From NCBI GenBank assembly GCA_030248215.1, contig JASANG010000078.1, positions 62,001 through 126,000 of the forward strand: 64,000 bases of DNA, written 5' to 3'. Every line of letters begins with the position of its first letter. Positions within the stretch are counted from its first letter, which is position 1. Under the pieces are notes generated by a model that ran no database searches, was not told the DNA's origin, and saw nothing but the letters and a program-made list of their open reading frames with translations. Source of the DNA: Enoplolaimus lenunculus. Its lineage: Eukaryota > Nematoda > Enoplea > Enoplida > Thoracostomopsidae. This document shows positions 22,201 through 30,167 of this stretch, piece by piece. The position numbers were made by a program, and so were the translations under genes.

Positions 22201-24467
22201 AAGTCTGAACTTTAAGACTTTGATTTATGAGCGATAAAGACAATTTCTGAAACCTGAAATAAAAGACATTTATGTCTTAAAAATTTAATAAAGTACTGGT
22301 CTTGAATTTTTGAAACTATTTTTTGTGTAGCTGCTAGCCATTTGTTCAAATTATCACTCTAATATCAACCAAAATGGTACAACTTCCACAATATCATGCG
22401 TATACAAAGTACATTTTTTGGAGAAAAGATAAAGGACACTGAACCGTTTTTGGTGTAGATGTTTGCCACTGAAGCATTTTCACTTCACACGCCGCCGCCC
22501 CTGACTCTTTCCCAAGCTACGTAGTGCACAGTATTAATGTATGGCTCGTGCATTTTACTTTCTGGTAAAGTATTTTATATTTATTAGTAAAAATTTGAAT
22601 AATTTCACATTTTTTAAAATATCCACTCTGCGTGGCATTGAGAGTGAACCATTTTTTGTTGGACTATAATAGACCTCAAGCTATAGAGTATGTTTGTTTA
22701 GGCTTAGACTTAGGTAGAGGAATATGCTTTTTATACTGTTACGTCTCTCAAAGTAAACCATTGAGACGTCTGCGTAATCTGTATCATTCGAAACATTACA
22801 ATCTGAGTCCGGAGCCGCTCGACCAGTATGGCGCCACCCTTAGATTTGAGGAGGTATCCAGTGTTTGCTCGTAATAGTACATTTATGCACCGGTTTATAT
22901 TTCAGCTCAAAGTTGTGGTCCCCTGCAAAAGAACGAAGGCATACTGAAATTCCCAAAACAGAACAATTATTTAGAAGGCGCTGTGGTCAAATTTACCTGC
23001 CAACCGGAATACTTTCTGCACGGAACCGATACAAGGATATGCCGGAACGGAACTTGGTCCGCCGGATGGTGGACGTGGTGCAGAAGTAAGCGGATGTTCG
23101 TTTGAAACACAACTGCTGACACCTGAAACTCTGTGAATGCTTATGCAGTAAACACTTCGTATCATAGAAGAATGGAATTGAGTTCAGTAAATGTTTTACA
23201 TTTGGAACATCATAACTGATTCGAGTAAAAGTCGAACTTGGCCTATGACCAACTGGTGATAAAACTGTTACGCACGTTTGAGAATACGAGAAAATATATT
23301 GTTTACTTAATTATTAAAGCCTGATGAATGTATCCAAAAGTCTATTACTGCTATAATGTTGTGCGAAGCATCACTCAAACCTCCAAATCGTGGGGCAGGG
23401 TATTCAGGGGACCCATTTTTCGAGTTTGGGCTGTAGCAGAAGTACCCAGCCAAATTCGACGCTAGTTCAACCGTATTTTAGCTAGCAAAAACGCGGTGTA
23501 TGAGTATAGAAAATATTTTGGTTAATGATACAATGAGTTCATTTTAGAACGTTCAATTGAAGACGGTCTTAAATGGTTTACAAGTTTATTAATTACGGTT
23601 TTAATTGTTGCAATAATTGGATGCGTTCTGTGGAACTGTTATTCGGCAAACGTTCGTCGCAACGACAGATTTCGAACTGTCAGGTACGTAAGTTGCCGAT
23701 CAGAATCCGGTATTACAACACCAATTAAGCATATAAACTTTTAGGTGATTTTTTGGGTTTTCTTCCGACCACCGTTGTTCATAAAAATTGCATTATTTCA
23801 AATTTTTGCTATTTTGATGCTTCGTAAATTAATTTCAACTTATCTCTATCTAGTAATGGCAAAATACGCTAATTTTTGATGTCGAATCAATTTGAGCAAA
23901 TGTCAGTGAAGAGAATAACGCAAGCGGCCAATGCTATTTTTAGGGCCGTAACAGTACGTTGAGCGTATTCCTAAGCCTAAGCGTAGAAACAGAGTATTCC
24001 GAAGCTTAAACCTTAGCTTAAACCTAAGCCTATGAAATGTAGTCTAGAATCTAAAGCCTACCCGTTTCCAGACCCGCCAGAAGCCGGGACTGCCCTAAAA
24101 GTAATATGAGCCACGCAAACAATTTTTAGTTTTCTCCATTTTGCTTTCTACCGTAAGTATCTAAGGTTGTACTTTCAGACATTTAAAAATTCGACTAAAA
24201 CGCTCACAAATCGGCAACTCAACACTCGACTGCGCATCACCGGCATGGAAAAATGTATCGAAACTGACGTCAAAAATTTTCGCTAAATCCACATCAGAAG
24301 ACAGAAACCAAGCCAAGCTGACTACAGAGCAATGTCCAAATGGCACTCTCTGTGGGGCATGGGTATCGGAAGGCACTGCGGAAACGCCAAGCATCCTTGA
24401 AACGGAATCAATACGCACTGCTGGGCGCCATAATTCCCAACCGGTTCAACATCAAACACTCGTATGA
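3922..24467 (+). CDS. mesh: Mesh-like type I membrane protein (NIDO/AMOP/VWD/sushi), 22 exons
   Basis: Exons: 3922-4222, 4829-4968, 5780-5964, 7279-7473, 8311-8446, 9614-9752, 10142-10303, 11163-11290, 12481-12604, 12759-12964, 13256-13419, 14085-14375, 15130-15422, 16183-16332, 17509-17682, 18332-18483, 19006-19243, 20266-20423, 21705-21831, 22906-23085, 23548-23683, 24179-24467. All junctions are GT/AG, all phases agree, and the sum is 4068 nt (1355 residues plus stop). Domain order is hydrophobic N-terminus, 18-Gln tract, NIDO (about 101-415), E-set-like region (about 420-625), AMOP (628-821), VWD (822-1060), Cys-rich linker, sushi (1155-1214), one membrane helix (about 1222-1243) and a cytoplasmic tail of about 100 residues. 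This matches Drosophila Mesh, a smooth septate junction protein, and its C-terminal half matches vertebrate SUSD2. The first exon is the least certain: the hydrophobic stretch could be a signal peptide, or an upstream exon could join within it. A paralogue lies at 41474-52086 (-). Function is inferred from family architecture only. Confidence 0.86.
4271..4466. mobile_element. Palindromic GAGTCA-rich MITE
   Basis: Long inverted repeat: TGACTCTCTCCGAATTAGGC at the left mirrors GCCTATTTCGGAGAGTGTCA at the right, with internal GAGTCAAATTCGACTC palindromes. It lies in intron 1 of the Mesh-like gene, about 50 bp after the donor. The right half recurs at 1436-1512. Confidence 0.6.
4829..10303 (+). 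CDS. Mesh-like exons 2-7: NIDO domain
   Basis: Exon 2 encodes a typical NIDO opening (LYPFG, then LDFLLPFYGFRYNYTF). Exon 3 continues with EGFVAFSYPRY. Exon 4 is a hydrophilic insert without clear domain signature. Exon 5 carries the TWERMGY segment, exon 6 the NTYQMVIATDETRSFTIFNY strand and INW motif, and exon 7 the closing FNGGNN...YEMPYSG and a GRW motif. NIDO is an extracellular domain known from nidogen, mucin-4 and Mesh. The introns hold several MITEs, a CTGTCCCA minisatellite and ATT repeats (9088-9486), none of which enters an exon. Confidence 0.85.
5188..5642. mobile_element. Family B MITE (TTAGGC-like core) interrupted by a TTAA MITE
   Basis: Perfect ends GCCAATGTTACTTTAA / TTAAAGTAACATTGGC. 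The TTAA in the left end is the target site of the nested element 5204-5449; TTAA is duplicated at 5200-5203 and 5450-5453. The host interior carries CCTAAGC runs. Other B copies or fragments lie near 8507-8690, 23930-24115, 46483-46700 and 62905-63085. Confidence 0.75.
5204..5449. mobile_element. TTAA MITE with tRNA-like core, copy 2 (nested)
   Basis: Inverted ends CCCTTTCTCATATG / GTGAAAGGG with TTAA on both sides. The tRNA-like core is on the minus strand (CTATAGCTCAGTGGTCATC and GGGGATCGAATC). It belongs to a subfamily with copy 5 at 54469-54733 (CTCACGGGTGGGAGG region). Confidence 0.78.
6039..6250. mobile_element. R-family MITE (inverted ATTCTCAAATGTGTGTAGCA ends)
   Basis: The left end contains ATTCTCAAAGG, ATAGCAACTATTATCAGTC and a GGTTTTCAAAC-like segment. 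The right end is the inverted copy (GTTACAAGACCTGTCACCAA, GTGCTACACGCATTTGATAA). Further copies: 8760-8892, 14412-14835, 23200-23293, 35417-35625, and partial ones at 43660, 52190 and 62800. No coding capacity; superfamily not assigned. Confidence 0.6.
6687..6904. mobile_element. Family A MITE (TTAGGC-like core)
   Basis: Ends GGCCCATGGAAAGATCAGGG / CGCCCATGTTCTTTACAA; the core is runs of GCTTACGCTTAGGC-type sequence. It lies in intron 3 of the Mesh-like gene. A second, more decayed copy ends at 7907 (about 7779-7907) in intron 4. Confidence 0.6.
9088..9486 (+). repeat. ATT microsatellite followed by CTGTCCCA minisatellite
   Basis: 9088-9178 is mostly ATT/TTG repeats. 9182-9486 is built from 9-bp CTGTCCCAA / CTGTCCCAT units, often paired into 18 bp, with minor variants. 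It is intronic, between exons 5 and 6 of the Mesh-like gene. Open frames on both strands here are repeat artefacts. Confidence 0.85.
10387..10638. mobile_element. P-family palindromic MITE
   Basis: Ends CACTGTAAATTCCAATGAG / CTCACTGGAATTTACAGTG, with an interior of GAGTTGA/TCAACTC modules that makes the whole element an imperfect palindrome. Other copies: 14611-14820, 21154-21404, 25261-25485, 26217-26446, and a partial one at 40217-40310. Intronic here, starting 84 bp after the exon 7 donor. Confidence 0.7.
11163..13419 (+). CDS. Mesh-like exons 8-11: E-set-like region
   Basis: Exon 8 reads GGYSVNVTGPCF, the start of an IPT/E-set-like fold seen before AMOP in Mesh. Exon 9 (12481-12604) was found only by phase and motif: it gives RCSIPIGAIF and LSTDGGRQYNFWT, the usual C-x2-P and Ser-x-Asp-Gly-Gly-x-x-Tyr-x-Phe pattern. 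Exon 10 gives LTLAWDAVN and IVLWGYWE; exon 11 ends before AMOP with a GTGAGC donor. The intron between exons 8 and 9 contains a 250-bp A-rich tract (about 11365-11610). No homologues of these exons occur in the minus-strand copy. Confidence 0.8.
11365..11612. repeat. A-rich low-complexity tract
   Basis: About 250 bp that is over 80% A on the plus strand, with scattered C and G, in the intron between exons 8 and 9. It produces spurious Lys- and Phe-rich frames on both strands. Confidence 0.85.
14085..15422 (+). CDS. Mesh-like exons 12-13: AMOP domain
   Basis: Exon 12 encodes GWYFRDQW, then DSCPCTLEQA, PDCNMFG and GAAHC. Exon 13 encodes TCCYSPEGWLM, a P-T-L-S-Y-F segment, CCQWANHCEFYYWRR and GCQNYQP. 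This cysteine spacing (CPC, CCY, CC-x3-x-C, GC-x2-Y) is diagnostic for AMOP, an adhesion-associated extracellular domain in mucin-4, SUSD2, isthmin and Mesh. Exon 13 has exactly the same length (293 nt) as its minus-strand counterpart at 51283-51575. A P-family MITE (14611-14820) sits in the intron between these exons, nested in another repeat. Confidence 0.9.
14412..14835. mobile_element. R-family MITE interrupted by P-family MITE 14611-14820
   Basis: The R element starts CATATTCTCAAATGCATATA and resumes as CACATTTGAGAATATC at 14821-14836. Its right end (GATGCTACACG | CACATTTGAGAA) is split by the P element at 14611-14820. Insertion order is therefore R first, then P. Confidence 0.65.
16183..19243 (+). 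CDS. Mesh-like exons 14-17: von Willebrand D domain
   Basis: Exon 14 starts with FGNGHFITYDGVEYTFGG, the classic VWD opening (GDPHf-TfDG-YtF-G). Exon 15 holds VVTGIAAQNNGSAIVEVYVR. Exon 16 holds TSVVWIYFKSRIAVRVAED. Exon 17 gives GLVGVYNGNPDDDL and ends LHRNFGET, with Trp completed across the splice to give the FGETW signature of VWD ends. Exon lengths and phases match the minus-strand copy (150/150 nt, 174/180, 152/149, 238/256). The exon 17 acceptor at 19006 was chosen because only it preserves phase 0. Confidence 0.86.
16495..17302. mobile_element. DNA-transposon derivative with nested hAT-like MITE 16772-17167
   Basis: The outer element has inverted ends CCGAATAAGAAAGGGG / CCCCCTCTCTTTATTCG. 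Inside it, 16772-17167 begins CAGGGTGCAATC and ends GGTTGCACCCTA, and is flanked by AAGACAAA on both sides (16764-16771 and 17168-17175). A second copy of the outer element near 32170-32330 has the unfilled site AAGACAAATAAAC. A third, partial outer copy is at about 60865-61075. Confidence 0.8.
18134..18322. mobile_element. GGATCC-type MITE ending 9 bp before an exon acceptor
   Basis: Ends CACCGAGTGGATCCAG / CTAGATCCGCTTGTG; the interior is related to 1801-2153 (AAATTTAAAGGTCGGGACC-like). The right end lies only 9 bp upstream of the TTATTTCAG acceptor of Mesh-like exon 16, so the element supplies most of the intron 3' end. Confidence 0.55.
19320..19830. repeat. K-family TGCAGCTGCAAG element with 197-bp internal duplication
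   Basis: It starts AAAGCCCCATTCACACGTGC and holds many GCAGCTGCAAG palindromes. A 197-bp unit beginning GAATATATAGGAATAATTTG occurs at about 19440 and again at about 19637. Other K-family copies: 26005-26460 (interrupted), 37240-37430, 39915-40040, 43570-43640, 47200-47370 and 57274-57555. Confidence 0.65.
20266..23085 (+). CDS. Mesh-like exons 18-20: linker and sushi domain
   Basis: Exon 18 gives ILFNPKRQPLYNPLRF, and exon 19 gives a Cys-rich CHGSKTCEFDFLVTG segment that follows VWD in SUSD2 and Mesh. Exon 20 encodes one complete sushi/CCP module: SCGPLQ, GAVVKFTCQPEYFLHG and CRNGTWSAGWWTWC, with four cysteines and the conserved Trp. The paralogue has ISCGPLQ and CRNGTWSPGWWAWC at 45011-45190. 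The intron between exons 18 and 19 carries two divergent tRNA-like modules and a P-family MITE. Confidence 0.88.
20617..20918. repeat. Two divergent tRNA-like modules (SINE-like)
   Basis: Minus-strand module 20683-20617: A-box GCTTAGTGGTAGCGC and B-box GGATTGAACCC. Plus-strand module 20851-20918: A-box TGGCGCAGCGGTAAAGCG and B-box CTAGCTCAATTC. Their 5' ends face each other across about 165 bp. Neither forms a convincing full tRNA acceptor stem, so they look tRNA-derived rather than functional. A related module is at 44665-44730 (-). All are intronic in the Mesh-like genes. Confidence 0.5.
23548..24467 (+). CDS. Mesh-like exons 21-22: transmembrane helix and cytoplasmic tail
   Basis: Exon 21 encodes EDGLKWF followed by a hydrophobic helix (LLITVLIVAIIGCVLW) and a basic stop-transfer segment NVRRNDRFR. 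The GTACGT donor at 23684 leaves phase 2. Exon 22 starts after TTTCAG at 24179, completes an Arg codon, and gives HLKIRLKRS and then a hydrophilic tail ending QPVQHQTLV with TGA at 24465-24467. The paralogue splices the same way and also resumes with His after the junction Arg/Ser, supporting this last exon although it is short and poorly conserved. The C-terminal QTLV could be a class I PDZ ligand (x-T-x-V); this is inference. Confidence 0.78.
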
Positions 24468-26690
24468 TACATCCAATGAAATGTGACAGACTTTGAGCAA
24501 ATAACATTGCTAATCGTTGGAATTTCAGCTGAACGACGATCTGGTCGATAAATGCACTACTGAATTTCATGTGACAGTGATTTTTGGCAGAGGCAGCCTA
24601 ATTCTATACCCCCAGATGGTTCGAAAACCCATTTGCACAGATCGTTTAGAAAAAAGCATCACCGCGAACATGCGTGCGAACAGTGGCCAGCTTGGGAAAG
24701 AAGGCGTGGGAAAGAAACAAATCGTGGGAACAATATGCGTGAGAAAAAAGTTTGATTAAAGGCGGTGCAGTGCGGAAAAAAAGTGGTTTTGATGGACAAT
24801 AACTGTAAAACCAGTGGCAGCGCAAATTGAAAGATTTCTGTACAGAGTATGAAACGTTCAGTATACTATAAGCAACTAAAATGCAAGGTCGGTGATGAAT
24901 AATTCTTGAAGTTAGATCTCAGATGATACAGAAAATATTCATGTGAAAAAGTGTTAATAACAAGCGGTCGTATCATTTTATATCGTTAGCACCAATGTCA
25001 GCTCACCTTGCAGGGGCGGCTAAAAAATTCCAGGAGTGGCACAAGGGTATCCTTTACTGAAGGTTAAAAATTGCCTGGGTTCCAAAATTTTTCTAGGACG
25101 GGTTCAGCACCCACTACCGCCATTTCGCTGCGGACCGGTATGGCTTCTGTTTTTGCTGCAATTTAGACATCAACCATGTGATCTCTGGTTTTTGCTGCTT
25201 GAAGACGTAGTGCAAATTTATTTACTTTTTTGAATATAAACTGAAAATTTATATTTGCTACACTGTAAATTCCAGTGAGTTGATTTTAACTCAGAATGAG
25301 TTGAATCACTCAGTCTGAGTTAGGACTATCAGAACTCACAATTCTGAGTTGATTGCACTCAATCTGATTTAATTAATTAGCTATCCCGGAGTCAACTCAA
25401 CTCAGACTGAGCCAAAGTTTACTTTTATTAACTCAGAAAAAATAACTTTTCGTCTGAGTTGATGTACTCATTGGAATTTACAGTGTAAGTATTTGCTTTG
25501 TATCTCATGCACCGGTTCGCTTGTGTGTTCGCGGACCTACCAGAACTAATGCGACCCCCGAAATGATCGAGTTGGGACGACCCTGTCCCCTGAATATTTT
25601 TCTAAAATGATACAAATGCATTTGTGAACAATATATACTTAATGAACAACGGATCCGTGGATTGATAAATTGTAAAAATAGGCTTTGAAATTAAATTTAT
25701 GCATTTAAAAAGTGAAATATATTCATATTTACAATACTTGTTTATTTTCCAACAAAATGTAAGTTTGGTTGAAGGCAAAAGTTCCTCGTTTGATAAATTA
25801 GTATTATTTTTCTAAGCCTAAGCATAAGCATAGGATTTGGTTTATCATAAAAGCCTAAACCTGTAAAATTTATTTATTCATTAATATGTATATTTGACGA
25901 TAGAAACGTTTTGTGGAATAAAAAAGGATGTACTTATCCTATTATTACCAGAATAGGTACACGCGGTATAAGTAAAGGGGGTTAAGTCGCTTAAAACCCC
26001 ATTTCATTGTGAAAGTTTTAGCATCGAGCACTTGCAGCGGCAACTTGCAGCTTCAAGCCTTGTTCGAAAACTCCTTGCGAAACAGTGTAGCTGCAAGTTG
26101 CAGTTGCAAGTTGTCGATGTATAAATTTTCATGTGCAAATTGCAGTTGCATGTTTTGAATGCTTAAACTTGCACTCGTCAAGTTGGAGCTGTGAGTTCTT
26201 GGTGCGAAAACTTTCACACTGTAAACTCCAATGAGTTGACTAATCATTTCAGCTAGCGAGTTGGCTGTTTCTGAACTAATATCAGTACACATTAATTCAC
26301 TCTGAGTTGAGTTGACTCTGGGTGAGTTGATTAATTAACTCAGAATGAATTGAATCAACTCAAATTTCTGAGTTCTGAAAGTCCTAACTCAGACTGAATG
26401 ATTCAACTCATTGTGAGTTAAAATCATCTCACTGAAATTTGCAGTGCACGTGTGAATGCGTAGTTTTAGCATTTGTTACTTTGATTCGTTGTTGGTTATT
26501 AGCAGATTTCAGTTCTCGTACAATTTCGCAAAATTTAAAGTTAATACTTAGACACTTCAGCCTTAGGCTTCAGATTAAGGCTCAGGTTAACGTTTGGGGT
26601 TAGTGTTTGGCAAAGTTAAACATTTTCCTAAAAATAAACATGAACCTGAGTGTAAATATTGCGGAGTGTACAAGAGCTTTGATTTCTAAA
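24468..26690. other. Intergenic repeats between Mesh-like gene and GPCR
   Basis: No gene seen. It holds a decayed TTAA-MITE remnant without the tRNA-like core (about 24842-24956), P-family copies at 25261-25485 and 26217-26446, and a K-family element (about 26005-26460) split by the second P copy. ATTAAA at 24755-24760 is a possible poly(A) signal for the Mesh-like gene. Confidence 0.5.
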
Positions 26691-27233
26691 TCACTGTTCT
26701 GAGCACACCGCTTGAGTCACGTGTTGACGTCGAGTCGACTTGACCATTGGACTTCTTCGACTGGTATTCATCTCACAACCAGATGTAGTCGTACCGCTTT
26801 GTCGCGCAACGCCTGGTCGACATTGAAACATTCGTGCAAGTAGCGTTCGTGCACACTGGCGAAAATTAGCCGACGCAATGTTGAAAAGTGCAAAATTAAT
26901 TGCAAAATTTAAATAATACAACGCTGTCGATGTCCGCACTGCAATATACACCCAATCATTTGCGGTTGTATGTTTTCCATGAAGAGTTTTAGCGCAAACT
27001 TCAAGTAAACTTGTTACATTATGTGGTAAGTTTAAGCTTGCAAATACGGTTGACACTAAAATTAACATTCGCGTTGTTTTCCATTCTTTTGTTACGCGGC
27101 TCCGTGCGTCGCTTGTTCGTCCGTTTGAAGCTGGTAACAGCGACGCCACACCGGTAAAGCGTAAACGTGCGCTGGTGCTGTTGCTATTGATGTTGCTGGT
27201 ATTGATAATGTTGTTGTGATGATTGTTTTTGTT

Positions 27234-27281
<48 letters not shown>

Positions 27282-29606
27282 GTTGTTCTTGTTTTCTTTG
27301 TTGTTAGTGTTGGTTTTGGCGACGGTGTTGATGCTGTTGCTGTTGGTTTCATTGCGATGGTTGTGGATGTTGCTTGTGTTGCTGTTATTAATGTTTTCGT
27401 TGCTGCTATTTCTATCGCCACTCTTGTTATTGTTGTTGGTGTTCATTGCAATTATGTTGCTGGTATTATTGTTGCCTTTTTTGCTGCTTTTATGGTTGTT
27501 TTTGTTGTTGTTGCTATTATTATTATTACTATTATTATTATTGTTGTTGTTGTTATTATTATTGTTTTGGTTCTTGTTGCAATGGCACTTTTTGTTGTCG
27601 TTATTGCTGTCTTCGTTATTGTAGCAGCTTTGAATTTGGCCATGTACACATATTTCAGTTCCATCTCTGCTCCCGTATAACTTGTCTTTATACATCGAAT
27701 TACACTCAGTGTTGTAATAACGGTTTGCTGTATTCATACCAGTTTGAACCTTAGTTTCCCTACCAGCCAATGTGATTTGTTTTGAGGTTCGTCGTACCTT
27801 GTTCTCGGGTTCGCAATGCAACCTTATCTTCCGCATATTGGGATCTGGTTGATGACAACCAGTTCTATTTGTAATATTGCATTTTTTGCCTAAATTTTCA
27901 CAGGCAAACACTCTGTCATGGACTTTGACGTCTCGCTGAAAATATTTCTTGGCTCGGCAATTTTGTGTTGCTAAATTTGAACAGCAAACTTGTTCATTAG
28001 TTTCAACGCAACAGCTGTCTTGGGATGAGTCGAAATCGTCAAATGTTGCTGTTGGAGCACTGGGAACCATTATCGTTTGGTTCAGGTCAGATGTGAATTT
28101 TGATTGGTTCCCATCAGATGGTAGTAAAGTGTTATTTTTGGTCGAGTTGAGCTCTGAATTTTGTCTATTTTCGTTCATACGATCATGTTTGTATTTTATG
28201 CCGGAAATATTATTTGTATTTAGAAACAATTGCGATTCTGTGTTAATATCGCTTGTAACCTGCGAAAGTTGTTGCAGCGAAAAGTTTCGATTAGTTTCAG
28301 CCAAACAAATCGAGTCACAGGTTAAATTAATACCGGGTTCGTCTTTAGTTTTGATCCAACCAATAGTTGTACGACTACGCATATTTTTGGAGTTACTCGT
28401 TGACCAATCAGCGATACTTTCGTGCTCGTCGTGGTTCAACAGAGTACGGCTGCATTTACTAGAAGATTTAGAGACAATTTCACAAGAAAACAAATCTGCA
28501 TAATCTGTTTCACAAACCTTTTCCGGTGACTCACAGCCTGAACAAGCAATCAGAGATGAACTTATACGTTTAGTGCTCATTTCGCACGGTTCCAGGGTCG
28601 GATACTCGGACAGACGTGGTCTAATAACTTGTGGACTCGGCGCGGATGTTGGTAGCCGACTACATATATGAACACTAAACCAATCGTCTAAAACGGGTAC
28701 CGGTTCAATGGAAGGGGCTCTATTTCGGTGAAACTCAGCAATGGTTATCGACCGTTTCAGTGAATTTCCGCTCGTTGTTCCATGACCCCCTGAGTCAAAT
28801 TGAGTGCCGGCTTTAGTTCGGCATCGCAACAGTTGTTTATTAGCGTTAAGCTTGCTCGCTTTCCGGCGACTCTTTAATAATTCTCGAGCGATTCGAACGT
28901 TCAAAATTACAATCAGAACAAGCGGAACAATTAACACAACAATTAAATCTAAAATATGAAATACAGACGTTGCCAAATGAGCTGTATCGACCAGTTTGCA
29001 TACACCCACGCTTCCGACAAATGCGCCATTTTTAAATTTGGTCATTTTTTCAATATCAGCCACCCAAAACGTGCCAAAGTACCAAATCAGCGGCGCTGGC
29101 AGGATGTACGCAACCATTTTTCGGGCTCGTTTGCGTGAAGAATAACTCAAATGATGAAACGGATAAATAACAACCATAAATCGTTCGACTGTAAACATCA
29201 CAACGAGCCACGTTGAAGTCGACGCCGCTATGTTAATAACGTAGATGACACATCGACATATGATCGACGATGTATCAACAATTTGACTCAATCCGGTCCG
29301 TTTAGCAAACAGTAAGCTTAACGCCGTTAAAAACGTCGTATCCGACGCTGCTAACGCAGCGAGAAATATGGTGGTCGGCGAACTACGAATTGAAGTTAAA
29401 CAAAACACTGCAAGGCTGAATAAGTTGCCACAAATTCCGACCACAATTACTCCACCGATCCAAGTAGTTTCAAAGCGGTAATAAGTGTTTGCAACATTTT
29501 CACTAATATTCATTATTGTTACTATGTTCGCTGTCGATATCCATTCGATATAATTTGGTTGTAAGCTAAGCGGAACCGGATATATCACCGGAAACGTTTG
29601 GTTCAT
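26691..29606 (-). CDS. Intronless rhodopsin-family GPCR with giant Asn-rich third loop
   Basis: A 971-codon reading frame with ATG at 29606. N-linked sequons lie near the N-terminus. TM1 has GN at 60-61, TM2 has Asp89, the TM3 Cys is about 117 with partner Cys203 in loop 2, and ERF (141-143) replaces DRY. TM4 is about 164-183 and TM5 about 212-239. TM6 is about 846-862 with LNLP, and TM7 about 896-912 reads LNFAINFALFN in place of NPxxY. The third intracellular loop spans about 245-842 and carries two long poly-Asn tracts plus Asn/Ser/Lys-rich sequence. ERF with NFAINF resembles invertebrate peptide-type receptors; the ligand is unknown. G-protein coupling at the membrane is the family role. 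No intron is needed. Confidence 0.88.
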
Positions 29607-30167
29607 TGTTGAATAGTTTTATGTCGGTAGAATTTTATATTGTTTTTTGTTTGATTATTAGTATCAAAATTATTAGCTACGTAATTTCTGTTTCCGTATC
29701 AAAAATGAGTAGCATCTATCGCCAGGTTTAGCTGTATGAGTACTATGTGGAAGGCATGGATTGGCAATAAAAACGGTCCAGGTATTTGAATATACCAATA
29801 AACCGTAACTGTTACACCACAGTCAAGTAAAAAATACCACTTTGAACACATTATTACCTTCCATTGTCTATTCTTGAATAAATCATGTATATATATAAAC
29901 TATTTAAGTAAATACAACATTTCTAGTGGAGTATACAAGGGAGGATAGTGTGGATATATCCCCCCGTGAAGTGTCTTGAAACATACTAAAAAGTTACTTT
30001 TACAGTCTGTCGGATAACCAGCAAAGGTCAGAAAATTTTCCCGTTCGCTACGATCGCTCGTAAACGAGTTATAATCGGAGTTATCCCACTCGAAAAGAAA
30101 TATTGGCTACGCCATTGAACATTTCAACTTGTTTGGTTGGTATTTGAATGCGAGTCCGACTATTAAA

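Noticed and set aside
27216-27680. Plus-strand Ile/Val/Leu-rich frames
   Set aside because: Antisense shadows of the poly-Asn part of the GPCR.
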